DNA of 64,000 nt from Agapetus fuscipes (Eukaryota > Arthropoda > Insecta > Trichoptera > Glossosomatidae). The stretch covers positions 20,216,342-20,280,341 of the forward strand of contig OX637335.1 in assembly GCA_951799405.1 (NCBI GenBank), in the 5' to 3' direction. Made by a program: the position numbers and the translations under genes. Under the pieces are notes generated by a model, which worked only from the letters and a program-made list of their open reading frames with translations, was not told the origin of the DNA and searched no databases. Shown in pieces: positions 10,940 through 22,484 of this stretch. Position 1 is the first letter of the stretch. Each line of letters begins with the position of its first letter.

Positions 10940-11290
10940 GATACTAGTATCTTTCATCAAACATTGCCAACGCTGTCAGTGAATAGCTTTTGTACATCCT
11001 CTGCGTGCAGTTCCCTTGATGTCGTCCAGCCACCTCAGTTGGGGTCTCTCCACTCCCTGATTGGACGATCCTTTTCGGCCACCTGTCATTGTATTGCCTT
11101 GCAACGTGACCAGCCCAGTGCCACTCGCTGTTTGAAATCAGTGACACCAGTGCGTCTACGGATTCTCCTGTTTGGAAACCCTGTCTCTGAGGCTGATTCC
11201 CAGCATCCTCCTTTCAATGGCTCTTTGACACGTCCTCAGTCTGTTGGCGCTATACTGAGTGAGCCATTTGGTTTCCAAGCCATACGTAGA
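10940..11290 (-). pseudogene. Non-LTR retrotransposon C-terminal fragment (RTE/jockey-like)
   Basis: The minus strand, read with frame changes, gives QRAIERRMLGISLRDR, then a WHWAGHVARQ-type segment with DRWPKR, then RPQLRWLDDIKG. These are the familiar C-terminal signatures of non-LTR retrotransposon polyproteins (ERRMLGISLRDR, WAGHVAR, GRPxxRWxDD). The reading frame is broken by several stops and shifts, so the copy is dead. The upstream reverse transcriptase palm motifs are absent. Clade assignment is tentative. Confidence 0.8.
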
Positions 11291-11530
11291 TACTGGAAGC
11301 TTTTTACATGTATATCGTCACCTTAAAAGTAAAACTGCTGATTCATTTATTTGAAAACCGTTGATAAAACATTTTATTGTGTTTCGCTTGTCTAGTACCT
11401 AAGTGAGCTAATTACAAAAGGAAGTGCTTCTAAACTAGAGGATTTTCACACTTTTTTAGGGTTTTCACTCGTAGAAAGTAGGTAAAAAGGTGCAAATATC
11501 TGAGAAAAACATTTAAAAAAAAAAAAAAAA

Positions 11531-11813
11531 AATTAGGCTGATTTATTTGGTGAGCGCTGTTTTTGTGTGTATCACACCTCAAGAGTTCTCTCGTCGCTGT
11601 AGAAAGCGCCAATTCTCAAGCAAGACCCAGTTGTTGTAAGGCTGGATGGACCTTTTGATGACCGGTCTTTGGTAAAGGTTTATGAATTTTTCAACCCAGC
11701 GAAGAGCAAATTTGAAAATATAAATGGTATATTTTTTGTGCTCCGCCGGGATTCGAACCCACGACCTTCCAGTTACGAGTCCGAAGTGTTACCACCTGGA
11801 CTACGGACCGGTC
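11531..11813 (-). mobile_element. SINE-1, tRNA-derived, full length
   Basis: The minus-strand head at about 11741-11813 reads CCGGTCCGTAGTCCAGGTGG (A-box-like), then ACTCGTAACTGGAAG and GGTTCGAATCCCGGCGGAGC (B box). The body runs down to CAAATAAATCAGCCTAATTT at the 3' end. The tRNA-like head, about 280-bp length and simple tail identify a SINE. The parent tRNA was not determined. Confidence 0.9.
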
Positions 11814-12306
11814 ATGTTATCTTAATAAATCAATTATTCAGAGTTACCTTTATCGTTCAAATTTTTACCTTTATAAAAAGGTTTTTCAAAGTCACTTGGC
11901 ATGCTCCTCAGAAACACTATTCTCTGGGTAATAAAATTTAATTAATTTATGTATGGACACGGCGTTTGCTTGGCGACATACATTTTTCACACACACCCTT
12001 ACTTATCAGGGATTATCAACCCTCCACTATGCGCAGTCACTATCTCAACAGGGCGGACCGCAATTTAATAAGGCCGCCTGCATTTATTAACATTTTCTAT
12101 ACAAATGTGTGCACAGCGCTCTCTTGCCTCGCTAATTATGTGTTTGCTTTGGTCCTTTTCAAGCGTATGTGATAAAATGTGAACCACCTTTTATGTGAGT
12201 CGTATAGAATCATAGCTGGAAATCTAGGATTATTTTTAGGGAATTTTATAAGTAAATGGAAACACTGAAAAACGTTTTGTCAACATTTCTATGTATAATA
12301 GTAATT

Positions 12307-12578
12307 ATATTAGGATGATTTATTTGGTGAGCGCTGTTTTTATGTAAATCACACCTCAAAAGCCCTCTGCGAGATGGTTCGTCGCTAAAAAAAGCGCCAA
12401 TTACTAAAGAAAGACGCAGTTACTGTAAGGCTGGATGGACCTTTGGTAACCGGTTTTTGGTAAAGGTACTTATATGAATTTTTCAACCGAGCGAAGACTA
12501 TGTTTGAAAATATAAATGGGTTTTTTTTTGTGCTCTGCCGGTATTCGAACCCATAACCTTCCATTTGCGAGTCCGAAG
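12307..12578 (-). mobile_element. SINE-1, truncated inside the tRNA head
   Basis: It matches the SINE-1 body from the 3' end (GGATGATTTATTTGGTGAGC on the plus strand) to the B box (GTATTCGAACCC). The A-box end is missing. Immediately after it comes GTCGAGCTGATGATGATGAT at 12609-12630, a GAT-tailed LINE end. Confidence 0.85.
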
Positions 12579-12639
12579 AGAAGATGCAGGCATGGTCCAC
12601 ACAAGGCTGTCGAGCTGATGATGATGATGATAGGTCTCA

Positions 12640-13190
12640 GAACTCGCAGAGTGTGCTAATATATTCGTACTTTTGAATTGATTGCTAATATTTGATTTTT
12701 TTGTCATATAATATAATATTCTGATAAATTCCTGTACTATTGAAATAATACCTTTAGTCAAACCATTTTTCTTTAAACATATTTAAAAAGCGTAGGTTCC
12801 ACACGTTCCTGCTATTCGTTGTTATATTTCACCCTGGATGCAGATTTATTCAGGCTCATCTCTATAACAGTTTACACGTTATTATCAGAGGGTAGCAGAA
12901 GTACTCTGGGGGTGTAATGTTTGGTTTAGCCCTCGGTGGCCCGGACCAAACCCCCATTAGAACCTCCTTAGCGGCGTTTACCTGAAAGTGACGGAATTAA
13001 TTTAAATAATCTACACGTGTTAAAGCGATTACTAGGATAATTATTACGGCTCATACTCAGTTGCCAAATTTAGATTCAATTTCATTTGTGATTTGTTGAA
13101 CAACTTTTTTGTACAACTTAAAAAGAACAGAGGACGAGAAAGATAAATATTGAAGACGAAATTGTTGGTAAACATTCAATTATCAATAAT
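12640..13190. other. No recognisable feature
   Basis: AT-rich sequence. I see no supported gene or repeat. Confidence 0.45.
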
Positions 13191-13194
13191 TCAT

Positions 13195-13295
13195 TATTGG
13201 CGCTACAACCCGGTGTTGGTCTTTGCCTCCTCGAGGAGTTGCTTTCACCTTTCTGTCTCCATCAATTGATCCCCTCAGTTTTGACTTCCCAGCAT
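13195..13295. repeat. Retrotransposon-like fragment
   Basis: The stretch GGCGCTACAACCCGGTGTTG then GTCTTTGCCTCC resembles the untranslated ends of arthropod LINEs, from general familiarity. No second copy was found in this window. Confidence 0.35.
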
Positions 13296-13730
13296 TTCCT
13301 CTGCATATGTGTTTTTTTGAAAAATATTTTTTTAACAACCATGCACAAGACAGATTTTTTTGATCAGTATATTTCATGTAAAATCTCTTTTCCTCAAAAA
13401 AATCAAGAGAAATACGTACTGTCCAAGTATTCTCAGGGACGATTCCGGTAGTTATGTAATATTTTTTGCTCTAGGATATTAATCCCAGGGAATCAAACCA
13501 ATGATATCTCGGTAAAACATGTGCTGGATCACATTACCTTGATCTGCTCAGCCATCATACCAACTTATTTTGAAGTATTAAGCTCTACAAGAAATAAATA
13601 TAGTACCTGAATTACAAGTACGCCGCAAGAGTTCTTCTAAAACAGTGTCGAATTCTCTTCATGAACCACGATAATTCTAACACGAAATGTAAAAGAACCC
13701 GCCACTTTACGTTTGTGTGTTGGCCCACCT

Positions 13731-13990
13731 TTATCACACATTGGGAGGAAGCCATTCTACTTTTACCTCACTCGAGGAGAAATTTCTCTGTCCTTATCAC
13801 ACGTGAGAGCAAGTTTCCCCACCCCTTACCCCAGTTTCGGGAAAATTTCCCTGCTTCACGTAGGGGGGAATTTTCCCACCCTTACCTCACACGGGAGGAA
13901 ATTTACCCTACCTGTACCTCACGTGTTGGGAAATTTCAGTTCTGTTACCTCGCATGGAGCGGTCTACCTCCCTTATCAGAGAAGGGTGGG
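13731..13990. repeat. 32-bp minisatellite, about nine units
   Basis: Units begin near 13731, 13763, 13794, 13826, 13855, 13882, 13914, 13945 and 13973, giving a period of 28-32 bp. The consensus is about TTACCTCACACGGGAGGAA followed by ATTTCCC. Most units contain a short inverted core (GGGAAATTTCCC-like). The period is not a multiple of three, so the overlapping open frames are by-products. Confidence 0.8.
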
Positions 13991-13994
13991 TAAC

Positions 13995-15930
13995 TGATAT
14001 GCGGAGAACCGTCCCCGTTCCAGGCGGGGTAGGCTATACCGAAATGTCACGATGAAAATTCTGGTAGGTAAATGAAAATTCCTTGCAGTTGTTGTGCTGT
14101 ATTTACATGGATCTTATGTGAGGCATACAAAGGTACGAGTATTATATTTTCCGTGTGGAATAAATTCTTGAACATTGTAATGTCGATTCAACTTTTGTTT
14201 GACAGACAATTTGTATAATTTCAATGCATCAAAATATTGTGTTTTAAATCAAGATTCAACATTAAACGTTTGTTTTACCGTAATATACAGCAAGAAAAGA
14301 CTTTTTATATATAATCCTAGGTGCATGTAAAACATTTTAATGATCGAATGATTTTTCACCATTTGGAAGTGTGTCAATATGTGTGTAATTTTCCCTCCTG
14401 AAATTTATTCTGAAGTTTACATTTCATTGGGTTTTCAATGTCCTTTATTTATTTCATTACCAAAACTTTTCATCAAATAATTTACTCAAAAATTTTAATA
14501 TTAAATGAATCAATCGAAGTGGTTGATAGAATGAAATGTTTACTGAAAAATTGGTCGGAAAATTAATGTGGTTAAACACAAAAAGTTTTACCCCAACCTC
14601 CCGTTCCCCACCGCCATTTTCAATTTAGTAATTCCATTTTAAAATAAATGCCAACACGTCCATACGGCAAGTGTATGATTAAATTTAACTATGGGAGTGA
14701 ATGTTATTTTGAGTGGCAATCTATTGTTATTCACAAACGGTAGCCGAGTTGATTAATATTCATCGCTAAGCATTTTTTTAATTAATACATATTTCAACAG
14801 AGTATTGTGTTCGTTCAATTTAATAACGATGTACCAGCTATTTAACAATGCTTTAATTGGCTTTTTGATTTCAGTACAACTCGATACCATACATCATATG
14901 AATATGCATGAGAAGGCAGATTTTTTATAACGTCAAATATGTAGTACGATTTTTTCTATCGTCTTGACAATCATCATGAAAGAAAAGTACCAACAAGTGT
15001 ATAGTTAGTTATACCGGAGTACTCAATGTACTGAATACTTATCGACTTAGAATTTCGTAGAGGAATTCTTTAATTACGATCTAATCTCTATAAAAGCACT
15101 AAAATTCATCGTGTGATCTTTTGTGTTGCAGTAGCTACAGTTTTATACCGACATTTAGGATTAACTAATTTATACTTCATAAAAACACTTATAATTTCAC
15201 TTAAAAATTGAGAGTCCACTGAAACGTCCTGTCTCTTCGAACGGTGGATGGTGACTGCCGCCTTTGACGCAGCTCTGTCTGGCTAGTCAGTGGGCGTGGC
15301 TTATCAACTTGCGCACTACCTACTGCGCAGTTTTGCAACGCGTGATTTATCATTTTTTTAAACTAATTTATGACGCTCCATACTTTTTTAAAGTTAAATC
15401 AATATAACGTACGCTTGATGTGTATATATTGATAGAAATACGGAGGCGGAAATTCTGTTTGCTGGGAATAAGCTTTCTGTTATACGAGTGGGTATTTTTT
15501 TCAAAGCAATATGAGCCCATTTTAGTGAGCCCGTCTCCCTCGGTAAAAGCCACAGCATCCAGAAGACGGATACCGCTATTTGTTTGTCGTCAGAGCGGGG
15601 CACCACAAGAGTGACTTATTCCCGAGCGATGTTTACTCGCACCCCGACACAGACCTACTTCTCTCCCACACAAAACGGGGAAACTATTACTGCGCTTCGT
15701 TGCATACGCTAAATAAAATTAATTCCAAACATCCCTTTCGTCTTCTTCAATAGTCCTGCAGCTCGTATAGAAATTTGGGGTTTGGTATCTTGAGCCTCCA
15801 TCCGCCTTTGTCCTCAGTCACCATCCTCCAGCTTGGTACCTACAATAAATCCATCAATGAAATCAATGATAAAAATAAGAAATCCTGAAAAACGATCATC
15901 CAAAATATCCAATGATGTAATATAACGAGA
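13995..15930. other. No gene recognised
   Basis: Mostly AT-rich. The part from about 15230 to 15720 is richer in G and C but shows no domain, tRNA or repeat that I recognise. Confidence 0.5.
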
Positions 15931-15934
15931 CCAT

Positions 15935-16172
15935 CTTGGTATGCGACTGACCACCCATGCTGTAGAAAATGGTTCACTTTACCAATGTCACCAATGTTTC
16001 AGGGAAGGTCGGCAATAGTTGCAGGGTGTATGTTCATTTGAGATTCGGGTTTTTATATTGTTGGTCCACATGATGCGGTATGTTTAAGCGCGAACTAATA
16101 CGTGTCTGCTTGTGAAAATGCATGTAATACGAATTCTTAATGCTGCATATCTTTGCCACTTAGATTAGACTA
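15935..16172 (+). repeat. Family A SINE-like repeat
   Basis: Runs from TTGGTATGCGACTGACCACC through AATGTTTCAGGGAAGGTCGG to TTTGCCACTTAGATTAGACT. It lacks the first bases of the family. Confidence 0.85.
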
Positions 16173-16174
16173 GA

Positions 16175-16950
16175 ACTAGAAATGAAGACAGGTTGGTTAT
16201 GTGGCTTGACAAAGTGAAGATACAGCAGACAAAGCTACTATTTCATTGCATTCCAAGAAAAAAAACATTGAAAGCCTGTTCCTACAGAAAAGGTAAATCC
16301 ACACTTCTAGTAAACAGAGTGGTTGCTGCAATTGATCATTATTACTACAAGGCATCTTGTAAACACGTTCCCCTGCTCATGCTGCACGCGCTGCCCAGTG
16401 ATCTTTATTTTGTCGGTTTTTTGGCTTAAAAACTTCAAAATATTCACATTGTTATTACTTTTCGCCGACAAAATACCTTTTATTTACCTCTTTCTTCTTC
16501 TTATAATTATTTACAATAATTTAAGTTCACTTTGAGTAAGCTTTGCTATATTTCCTGTCACCGCACAGGGTGGTTGGGGCGCCCCCTCTCCTCACCCCCT
16601 CTCAAGGGAGTCTACCCCCTCCTTCGTCTCCACACACGTCAATCGCTTGAATCTTTCAGGAATAGTGGAGTGAAGGGCTTTGGCGCTAATCCCTCCGAAT
16701 CCGCTGGGAAGGAAAACACGTAAACGTCATTCCGTGTTCGCCTATTGATATTTAACGGCGCTGAAAGCTTTCCGCGGTTAAATACCGCAGTGTATCTTTG
16801 TTGCAAACTTGATTATGTCTCATTTTATCTGAGGGCATTCATTTTTCACAACTCAAAACTGTACGCACTGTTTGTAAATTTAAAATCCTCGAGCCCTAAA
16901 TCCTCACGGCTATAATCTTTCAGTGATTTCTGAGCCTCCTTTGATGATGA
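16175..16950. other. No gene recognised
   Basis: Intergenic sequence with a GC-rich, pyrimidine-rich patch at about 16565-16625. No supported feature. Confidence 0.45.
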
Positions 16951-16954
16951 TGAG

Positions 16955-17458
16955 TTGATGATTTCTTTATAGCAGTCACTCCAAGGGCGCTTGTGCAAAT
17001 GATGCCAGAAATTTGGTTGTCTTCAGTGCTTTCCGGAACTTTCCATGGTCCTCTAGCTCTCTCACATGATGTGGCAGGTGGTTCCAGGCCAGAGGACCAG
17101 CAACTGTAAATGCACGCTCTCCAATATTGTGTTAACTCTTTATATCGGTTCTTCAATCTTTGATTTGGCTCCAGTTTCAGCCGAGCGCAGTGTTAGGGTT
17201 TTTTTTGCCGAGGGTGACTGGTTTGATTAAATCAGCGAGATATTTGGGTGTAACTTTTGCATTGTGTAAACACTTGGGAAAGTGTAGCTTAACGGGAGGG
17301 CCTTCTGCCACTCGCATCTCACATAACTTTTGCATGCGAGTCCTGTGACACATCCCCGGATGGGATGGATATACAGGGCATGGGTCAGTGGTGGGGAGAC
17401 TGACCCTGAGAGAAGGTGTTGTACACACTGTACCAAGACATAGATGTGGTGCAGTCAT
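16955..17458 (-). pseudogene. LINE C-terminal fragment (CR1/L2-like), decayed
   Basis: On the minus strand the segment PKYLADLIKPVTLGKKNP (about 17190-17250) is followed, after stops and a shift, by GERAFTVAGPLAWNHLPHHV and RELEDHGKFRKALKTTKF (about 16985-17130). The pattern RAFxVAGPxxWNxLPxxVR...FRKxLKTxxF is a recognised C-terminal signature of CR1/L2/jockey-type non-LTR reverse transcriptases. No catalytic palm motifs are present. The segment at about 17250-17430 recurs as a 157-bp insert at 52790-52946. Confidence 0.8.
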
Positions 17459-17696
17459 TTAAAGTCAGCCCACTGTTTTGCTTGGGTCACATACAGAAAA
17501 TGGACCATAAGAGCCTGGAAAAGATAGTTGTAATATTTACAAAATGAAATTAACTTTTAAATTATGTTTGAATAATTGATGTACTGTTGTAGGAGAACTG
17601 TCATTATTCTAGAATCTAGATATTTCGTAGTAGCCAACGTCTTTAGGGAAAATCTTTATGCGCGTTTTTTAAGAATGGACTGATTATCATAAATAA

Positions 17697-17862
17697 CACA
17701 ACTGAGCTGTACCAGTACATATAGTGTAACTTCTTGCCTGCGTTATCCCCTAAGAGTTCGCGTGGAGTGATAAGGAACCTTTTTATTTTTACGGGTAAGG
17801 GTGCCTGCCTCACGCCAACCACTTCAGTTGAAGTGGGAGTTTTTTAGCTCCCGAGGGGAAAA
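17697..17862 (-). mobile_element. SINE-2, truncated (tRNA head lost)
   Basis: Shares GTGTAACTTCTTGCCTGCGT, TTTTTACGGGTAAGGG, CCAACCACTTCAGTTGAAGT and AGCTCCCGAGGGG with the copies at 36063, 58893 and 60640. The tRNA-like right end is absent. Confidence 0.75.
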
Positions 17863-18027
17863 ATCTTTATTTCATTTTTAATGCCAGGTGTTAATTGTCA
17901 AACAGCCGCAAAATGAAAATTTTGCTTACTCTTTTACGGGTTAACATTGAAATACTCAATCGTTATAATTTGCATTATTAGAGCGCGAAATATAAGCCGA
18001 TCGAAATTAAATTTTACGCAAAACGAG

Positions 18028-18125
18028 CCAAGCGTTTCCCAAAAACTGTAGGCACAGAAAAACGCTCACTAGAGGCGCTGTCATATTTTCTATACATTTT
18101 TTAGTAAATTCTACAGCACGGTTGA
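18028..18125 (+). repeat. Family B palindromic repeat, partial
   Basis: Contains AACGCTCACTAGAGGCGCTG with TTTTCTATACATTTTTTAG on the right. The outer arms are decayed. Confidence 0.75.
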
Positions 18126-18129
18126 CCTA

Positions 18130-18535
18130 CTCCGAGAAGAAAATATTCAAATGGACCCGTTGATTGGAAAATACAATGCTCGCTTTCTTTCTGCACAACA
18201 AAACCGCTGGGCTTAACCTTTAGCTGGCCGCACAATTAAAAACCGTTAGCGTCCATTAGACGGCTCGCAGAGGTCTACCCAGCGTTCCAGAAAAGGTCAT
18301 TTCTATCGCGGGTCAGCTATCACGAAGGTCGGCCACCGCTTTTTCATTGTCCACATGCGAACAACTGCGTCATACACTGCGAATGCTTTTCTTTTGTTTG
18401 GCTTTCGTATCTACGCTCATTCCATCTGATACTATATTATCTACTTAGTTTTTGTTATGGAAAACATCATAGATTTAGATAGATGTTTGTATACTCAATA
18501 GTATGGTTAACATTGTACTTATTTCTTTTCTTCTT
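18130..18535. other. No recognisable feature
   Basis: Moderately GC-rich start, then AT-rich. No supported gene or repeat. Confidence 0.45.
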
Positions 18536-18624
18536 AATCGTGAGGGCTGTGAACCGTGTGGAAGCGACCAGTCTTCTCCAGTTCTTTCTTGAATGCGCTG
18601 CCTGCAGCGCATTCAAGAAAGAAC
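18536..18624. repeat. Perfect 20-bp inverted repeat within a dispersed repeat
   Basis: Arms 18581-18600 and 18605-18624 (starting GTTCTTTCTTGAATGCGCTG) are exact reverse complements with a 4-base loop CCTG. The left flank and arm (18536-18604) resemble 61677-61748. On the minus strand both can be read as WRRxVASTRxT, a possible LINE tail. Confidence 0.8.
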
Positions 18625-18630
18625 ATTTAT

Positions 18631-18838
18631 GTAAGTTGCAAATATGAATACATATATAAATAATTAAGATTTATCCTTACTGAAAGATATGAACATACAA
18701 AGTAAAAACCTAACCTCACATGAACGCAAATCCTGCAACTCTAGCCGCCTTTCTTTGAAACAGGGTGGCATTGTCAAACGTGAACCAATTTTTAGAATGC
18801 GTGTGGTCAGCGTTGTACCAATCTATCAAAAAAGGAAC
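18631..18838 (-). repeat. Family A SINE-like repeat, diverged
   Basis: On the plus strand it reads GTAAGTTGCAAATATGAATA at the left and GAAACAGGGTGGCATTG then GTGTGGTCAGCG near the right, i.e. family A reversed. Confidence 0.7.
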
Positions 18839-18957
18839 TTGTAGGTATCTAAAGGATCGAGTCTGCCAAAGCTCTTTAGTTACCAGATAATTTTATTTTT
18901 GTTGTACAATTGTTCAAAATTCCAATGATTCAAGTTTTTTTTCGATTTGCTTACTTA

Positions 18958-19213
18958 TTCCTTGACTTATAGGTTGGTATGAGGCTGACCACCCATACCA
19001 TAAAGAATGGTTCACTTTGCCAATGTCACCCCTGTGTCAGGGTAGGTCGGCAAAAGTTGTAGGGCTTATGTTCATTTGAGGCTTGGATTTTATTTGTAAG
19101 TTCACATTCAGCATTTGTAGGCGCGAACTACACGTGTTTGTTTGTGGGCATGCATCTGAGAGCTTTAAATGAATATATCCTTGCAACTTAGATTATAGAT
19201 TATTGATTATAGA
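18958..19213 (+). repeat. Family A SINE-like repeat, full length
   Basis: Reads TTCCTTGACTTATAGGTTGG, TTTGCCAATGTCACCCCTGT, then CTTGCAACTTAGATTATAGA with a TTATAGATTATTGATTATAG tail. Confidence 0.88.
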
Positions 19214-19216
19214 TCT

Positions 19217-20740
19217 ATATGTTTCATTAATGAAGTAAACTAACTTTGAGTTGTTTGTAATTATACATTATACATTTTTGCACATACATATGTACGATAG
19301 TTTTTGTGTCGATGTAGTCATTTCATCCAAAACTAAATATTTAAAGCTCTTCTGAGATAACATCACATATAATGCAGATTGTAGATATGTATTTATGTGC
19401 TCAATAACCCAACAAACAACTCTTATTTATTCACTGCCAGATATAAGCCTCACTTTCCTTGTTTTCTTTTCTCTCTAAACGCTTTTTGCCTCAGTCCGTT
19501 TGCTTTATATATATTTTTTTATTGCGAAGCCTATTCTTGCCTATCTTGTCTACAAATCTCCATACATAATAATACATCAGACTCGTAATAGATGGATTTG
19601 TTTATGCGCAGACGAAAAAAGCAAGCCAAAAAAACAGGCATCGAAATGAACCCTTTTTAATATATTAATGTAATATCTCTCAGCCTTGGAAACGTACGGT
19701 GTTATTCACGTACAGCAAAGCTATGGCTCATCCGCGAAATAAACTGAATCCCCCGTACAAAAAAATGTAAAATCCTGGGATTATCTGTGTATGAAATGTT
19801 TTGTGAAATACGCTACATATGAATTTAACGAAGGTTGAAATACGAAAAAAAATGTTTGCTTTATAAAAAGTTTGATATAATTTTACTTATAAAATATTAC
19901 CTTTAAAGTTATTCAGAATACATAGAAAACGTATATTTTTCTAACCTTAAGAAAACGAAATAAAATCGTATCAAAACAGTTGACCTTTCGCTGTGTATTC
20001 GAAAGAAATGTTTACTTGAAAACTAATTTGTGTTCATTTTTTTCATATAAGAAAAGTGCATAAAAATATCTACCTTCTCTATCTTATATACCACGAAATA
20101 TTCAGGGCAAAATTACCTACAGACGCTGAATAGACATAGTCTTTGGGGAACATATGCCATAAGACTAACAATCCACAGAAGAAGAAACACAAAACTATAA
20201 AAGAAGATCATTCGGTGTGAGGTGAGTCCTTTCTTACTACTTCAAGACTGGTATTTTTGTTTCTAATCTCATGGTAAGGTCAATCTTAGCTTCACCAGCT
20301 ATGATGACCGACAATCTTCACTGAAGATGCACAAGACGATTGAGTGTCACAAAAAGATCGATAGCAATCGATTCTTTAATCTCATCATTAAGATCATCGA
20401 TACTTGTATTCTTCTAGTGAAGTAACTCATAGTGGTTCCGTTGTCTGTAACTGGACTTCGTCTTCTCCTCTGTAACGTCCACTATCAACTCAATTATTTA
20501 ATAATGAGTCTCCATGTCAGCTGTTTTATGTCGTGTCTAGACTGGTGTACGTTCAACAAAGAGATAAACTATGGTTGTAAAGAATTTGTGACAGCCTTCT
20601 AGAAAATACGTCGCAGTTCTTACTAGAGAGTTAATGGATTGGAAAGTTTTTTTTTGCAATTGAGAAATAAAGAACCTACATAGGTACCAATGGTGCAGGA
20701 TTCTATAAACTCGATACCCATCAGCCTTCCTTTGGAAATT
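19217..20740. other. No gene recognised
   Basis: AT-rich sequence. I see no supported gene, RNA or clear repeat. Confidence 0.5.
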
Positions 20741-20742
20741 AC

Positions 20743-20965
20743 GCAACTACTAGGCTACACAAATAGTGGTACTTTTTGTCGCGTTTTCCCCGAAGACGTC
20801 GCATGTTGCGAGTGAAACCTATTTATTTTTACAGGTAAGAGGGCCGACTTTACACCAAACACTTCAGTTGAAATATGGGGTTTCCCAGCTCCCGAGCGGG
20901 CTGTTACTCTTTCTTGTGAAGGCTGACTAACCCTGGCCGGTATTTTATTTCTGAAAATATGGTGT
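20743..20965 (-). mobile_element. SINE-2, truncated
   Basis: Shares CTACACAAATAGTG, TATTTTTACAGGTAAGAGGG, CACTTCAGTTGAAAT, CCCAGCTCCCGAG and GCCGGTATTTTATTT with other SINE-2 copies. The tRNA-like head is missing at the right. Confidence 0.75.
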
Positions 20966-21208
20966 TTCCATTTTTTTTACAACCTGGTTACATCATGAAA
21001 AATCTCATCCTTTCCTACTGTTATGTATGACCTATTAGATATCTGTTTTGTGTGTTAAAAAAAAATCCAAAAAAGAAAGTACATCGGATAGATACAAGAG
21101 TCAATTTTATTTTGTGAGTATAAGACCCTGCACGTGTACTCCAGCGTGCTTCATAAGGACGATTATTTTAAGAACCGAGCATTCTCCGTAACATCACGTG
21201 ACCTCTGT

Positions 21209-21727
21209 GCTTGTTCGTCTTATCTCCAACAGAATTGTTTTCACATGACCAATGTGTGTATGTGTACTAGACCTATGTGTCGTATGAATGCTGGAAATTG
21301 ATTTTAAAAGTATCAAAAACTTTATTATTTCTTGGAATTACATTCCGCACAATCTGAGTTAATAAAAAAACGTAAAACACGATAATTCGAGAGCTGTTTA
21401 AAATATTTTCAAAATAAATTTTAAGGTTTCATAAGACACATTGGTCCAGTACACATACAAGCATTGCTCATGTGAAATTGAAGACTACATGGGAAGAACA
21501 AGGAATGTCCGTTGAAGAAGAAATCATGGTAAGTGTCAGTCACAAAGAACCGGAAATACCGCCATAAGCTGTGATAGCGACTGTTGTTGCATTACAAAAT
21601 TTTCAGAGCTTTAGATACACACAGATGCCACTAGATTTTACATTTTTTCTTACAAACTTATTTTCTTATTTTTGCTGACATTCCTTGTTTTTCCCCTGTA
21701 GTCTTCAATTACCTCTGATGGACTGGA
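21209..21727. mobile_element. Family C MITE with long inverted arms, split by MITE E
   Basis: The left arm (GTGCTTGTTCGTCTTATCTC ... CATGTGTGTATGTG... GCTGGAAATTGATTTT) is the reverse complement of the right arm (AAGACACATTGGTCCAGTAC ... TCATGTGAAATT). This copy therefore shows inverted arms of more than 100 bp. Element E sits between AATT (21476-21479) and AATT (21707-21710), after which the arm resumes with ACCTCTGATGGACTGG. Confidence 0.75.
21480..21706. mobile_element. MITE E, 227 bp, nested in family C
   Basis: The ends read GAAGACTACATGGGAAG... and, on the reverse strand, GAAGACTACAGGGGAAA.... They match over about 30 bases with few differences. AATT flanks both sides and is consistent with a 4-bp target duplication. 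No coding sequence. The superfamily is not determined. Confidence 0.8.
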
Positions 21728-21728
21728 A

Positions 21729-22007
21729 TGTAATTTGTTGTGTATGTTCCTTGACTTATAGGTTGTTATGAGGCCGACCACTTATACTGTAAGAAGATGG
21801 TTCACTTTGCCAATGTCTCCCCTGTTTCAGGGAAGGTCGTCAAGAGTTGCTGGGTGTATGCCCATTTGAGATTTGGGTTTTTATGTTGTAGTTTCACATG
21901 CGGCATATGCAAGCGCGAACTTGTACGTGTCTGCTTGTGAGACTGCATATAATGTGAATCCTCAATGTTACATATCTTTGCAACTTAGGTTAGATTAGAT
22001 TAAATTA
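21729..22007 (+). repeat. Family A SINE-like repeat, full length
   Basis: Starts TGTAATTTGTTGTGTATGTT, then CCTTGACTTATAGGTTGTTA, and ends TTTGCAACTTAGGTTAGATT with a TTAGATTAAATTA tail. It abuts family C. Confidence 0.88.
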
Positions 22008-22009
22008 AA

Positions 22010-22480
22010 CATCCGATAAACAAGCAATAATAGGACGAAATGGTAGAAAAGCCAAAAAAGCGCTGAAGGAAGATTACCCATATTCTGTATTATATTTTTA
22101 TGCCACAATGCTTCACGGATGAGTGGTACAGCAACGCACTTGGCTGCGTGCGACGACTTGTTCAAGGCTTCGCGGATGAACGCACGCCGAGCGCGAGCAG
22201 CCGACCAGACAGCTCCTCCACAAAAATGGAGAAGAGAGAAAAAAAGAACACATTATTTTTTACTGGGCAGTTTTTATTCTTTTTTTTGTGTCTAGGCTTT
22301 TCTGTTACGGATACTCTTACCGAACAATGGGCGGTTTCATTTTGTATTTCATGTTTTCGAATGGAATCCCCGTCGTCTTCTTTTTCTTTTCTTTATTTGG
22401 GTTTTCAACAGTCCGACAAAGAAACAAAGATACATGGAAATATAAAACATCAACTGATATCTATGATAGACTTGTACAAC
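22010..22480. other. No gene recognised
   Basis: Intergenic. A 128-residue open frame at 22100-22486 shows no recognisable domain and ends inside SINE-1, so I treat it as chance. Confidence 0.45.
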
Positions 22481-22484
22481 CTTT

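Noticed and set aside
10925..11326. 133-residue open frame on the plus strand
   Set aside because: It is antisense to a clear LINE C-terminal fragment, so it is a shadow frame.
13731..13990. CRISPR-like regular spacing
   Set aside because: Units diverge along their whole length, with no constant repeat plus unique spacer, and the genome is eukaryotic. It is an ordinary minisatellite.
13661..13997. Two overlapping frames of 94-110 residues that look like a repeat protein
   Set aside because: They translate a 28-32-bp minisatellite whose period is not a multiple of three, so the frames are by-products.
16920..17156. 78-residue minus-strand frame as a gene
   Set aside because: It is the wrong frame of a LINE C-terminal fragment. 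The meaningful reading (GERAFTVAGPLAWNHLP) is in the neighbouring frame.
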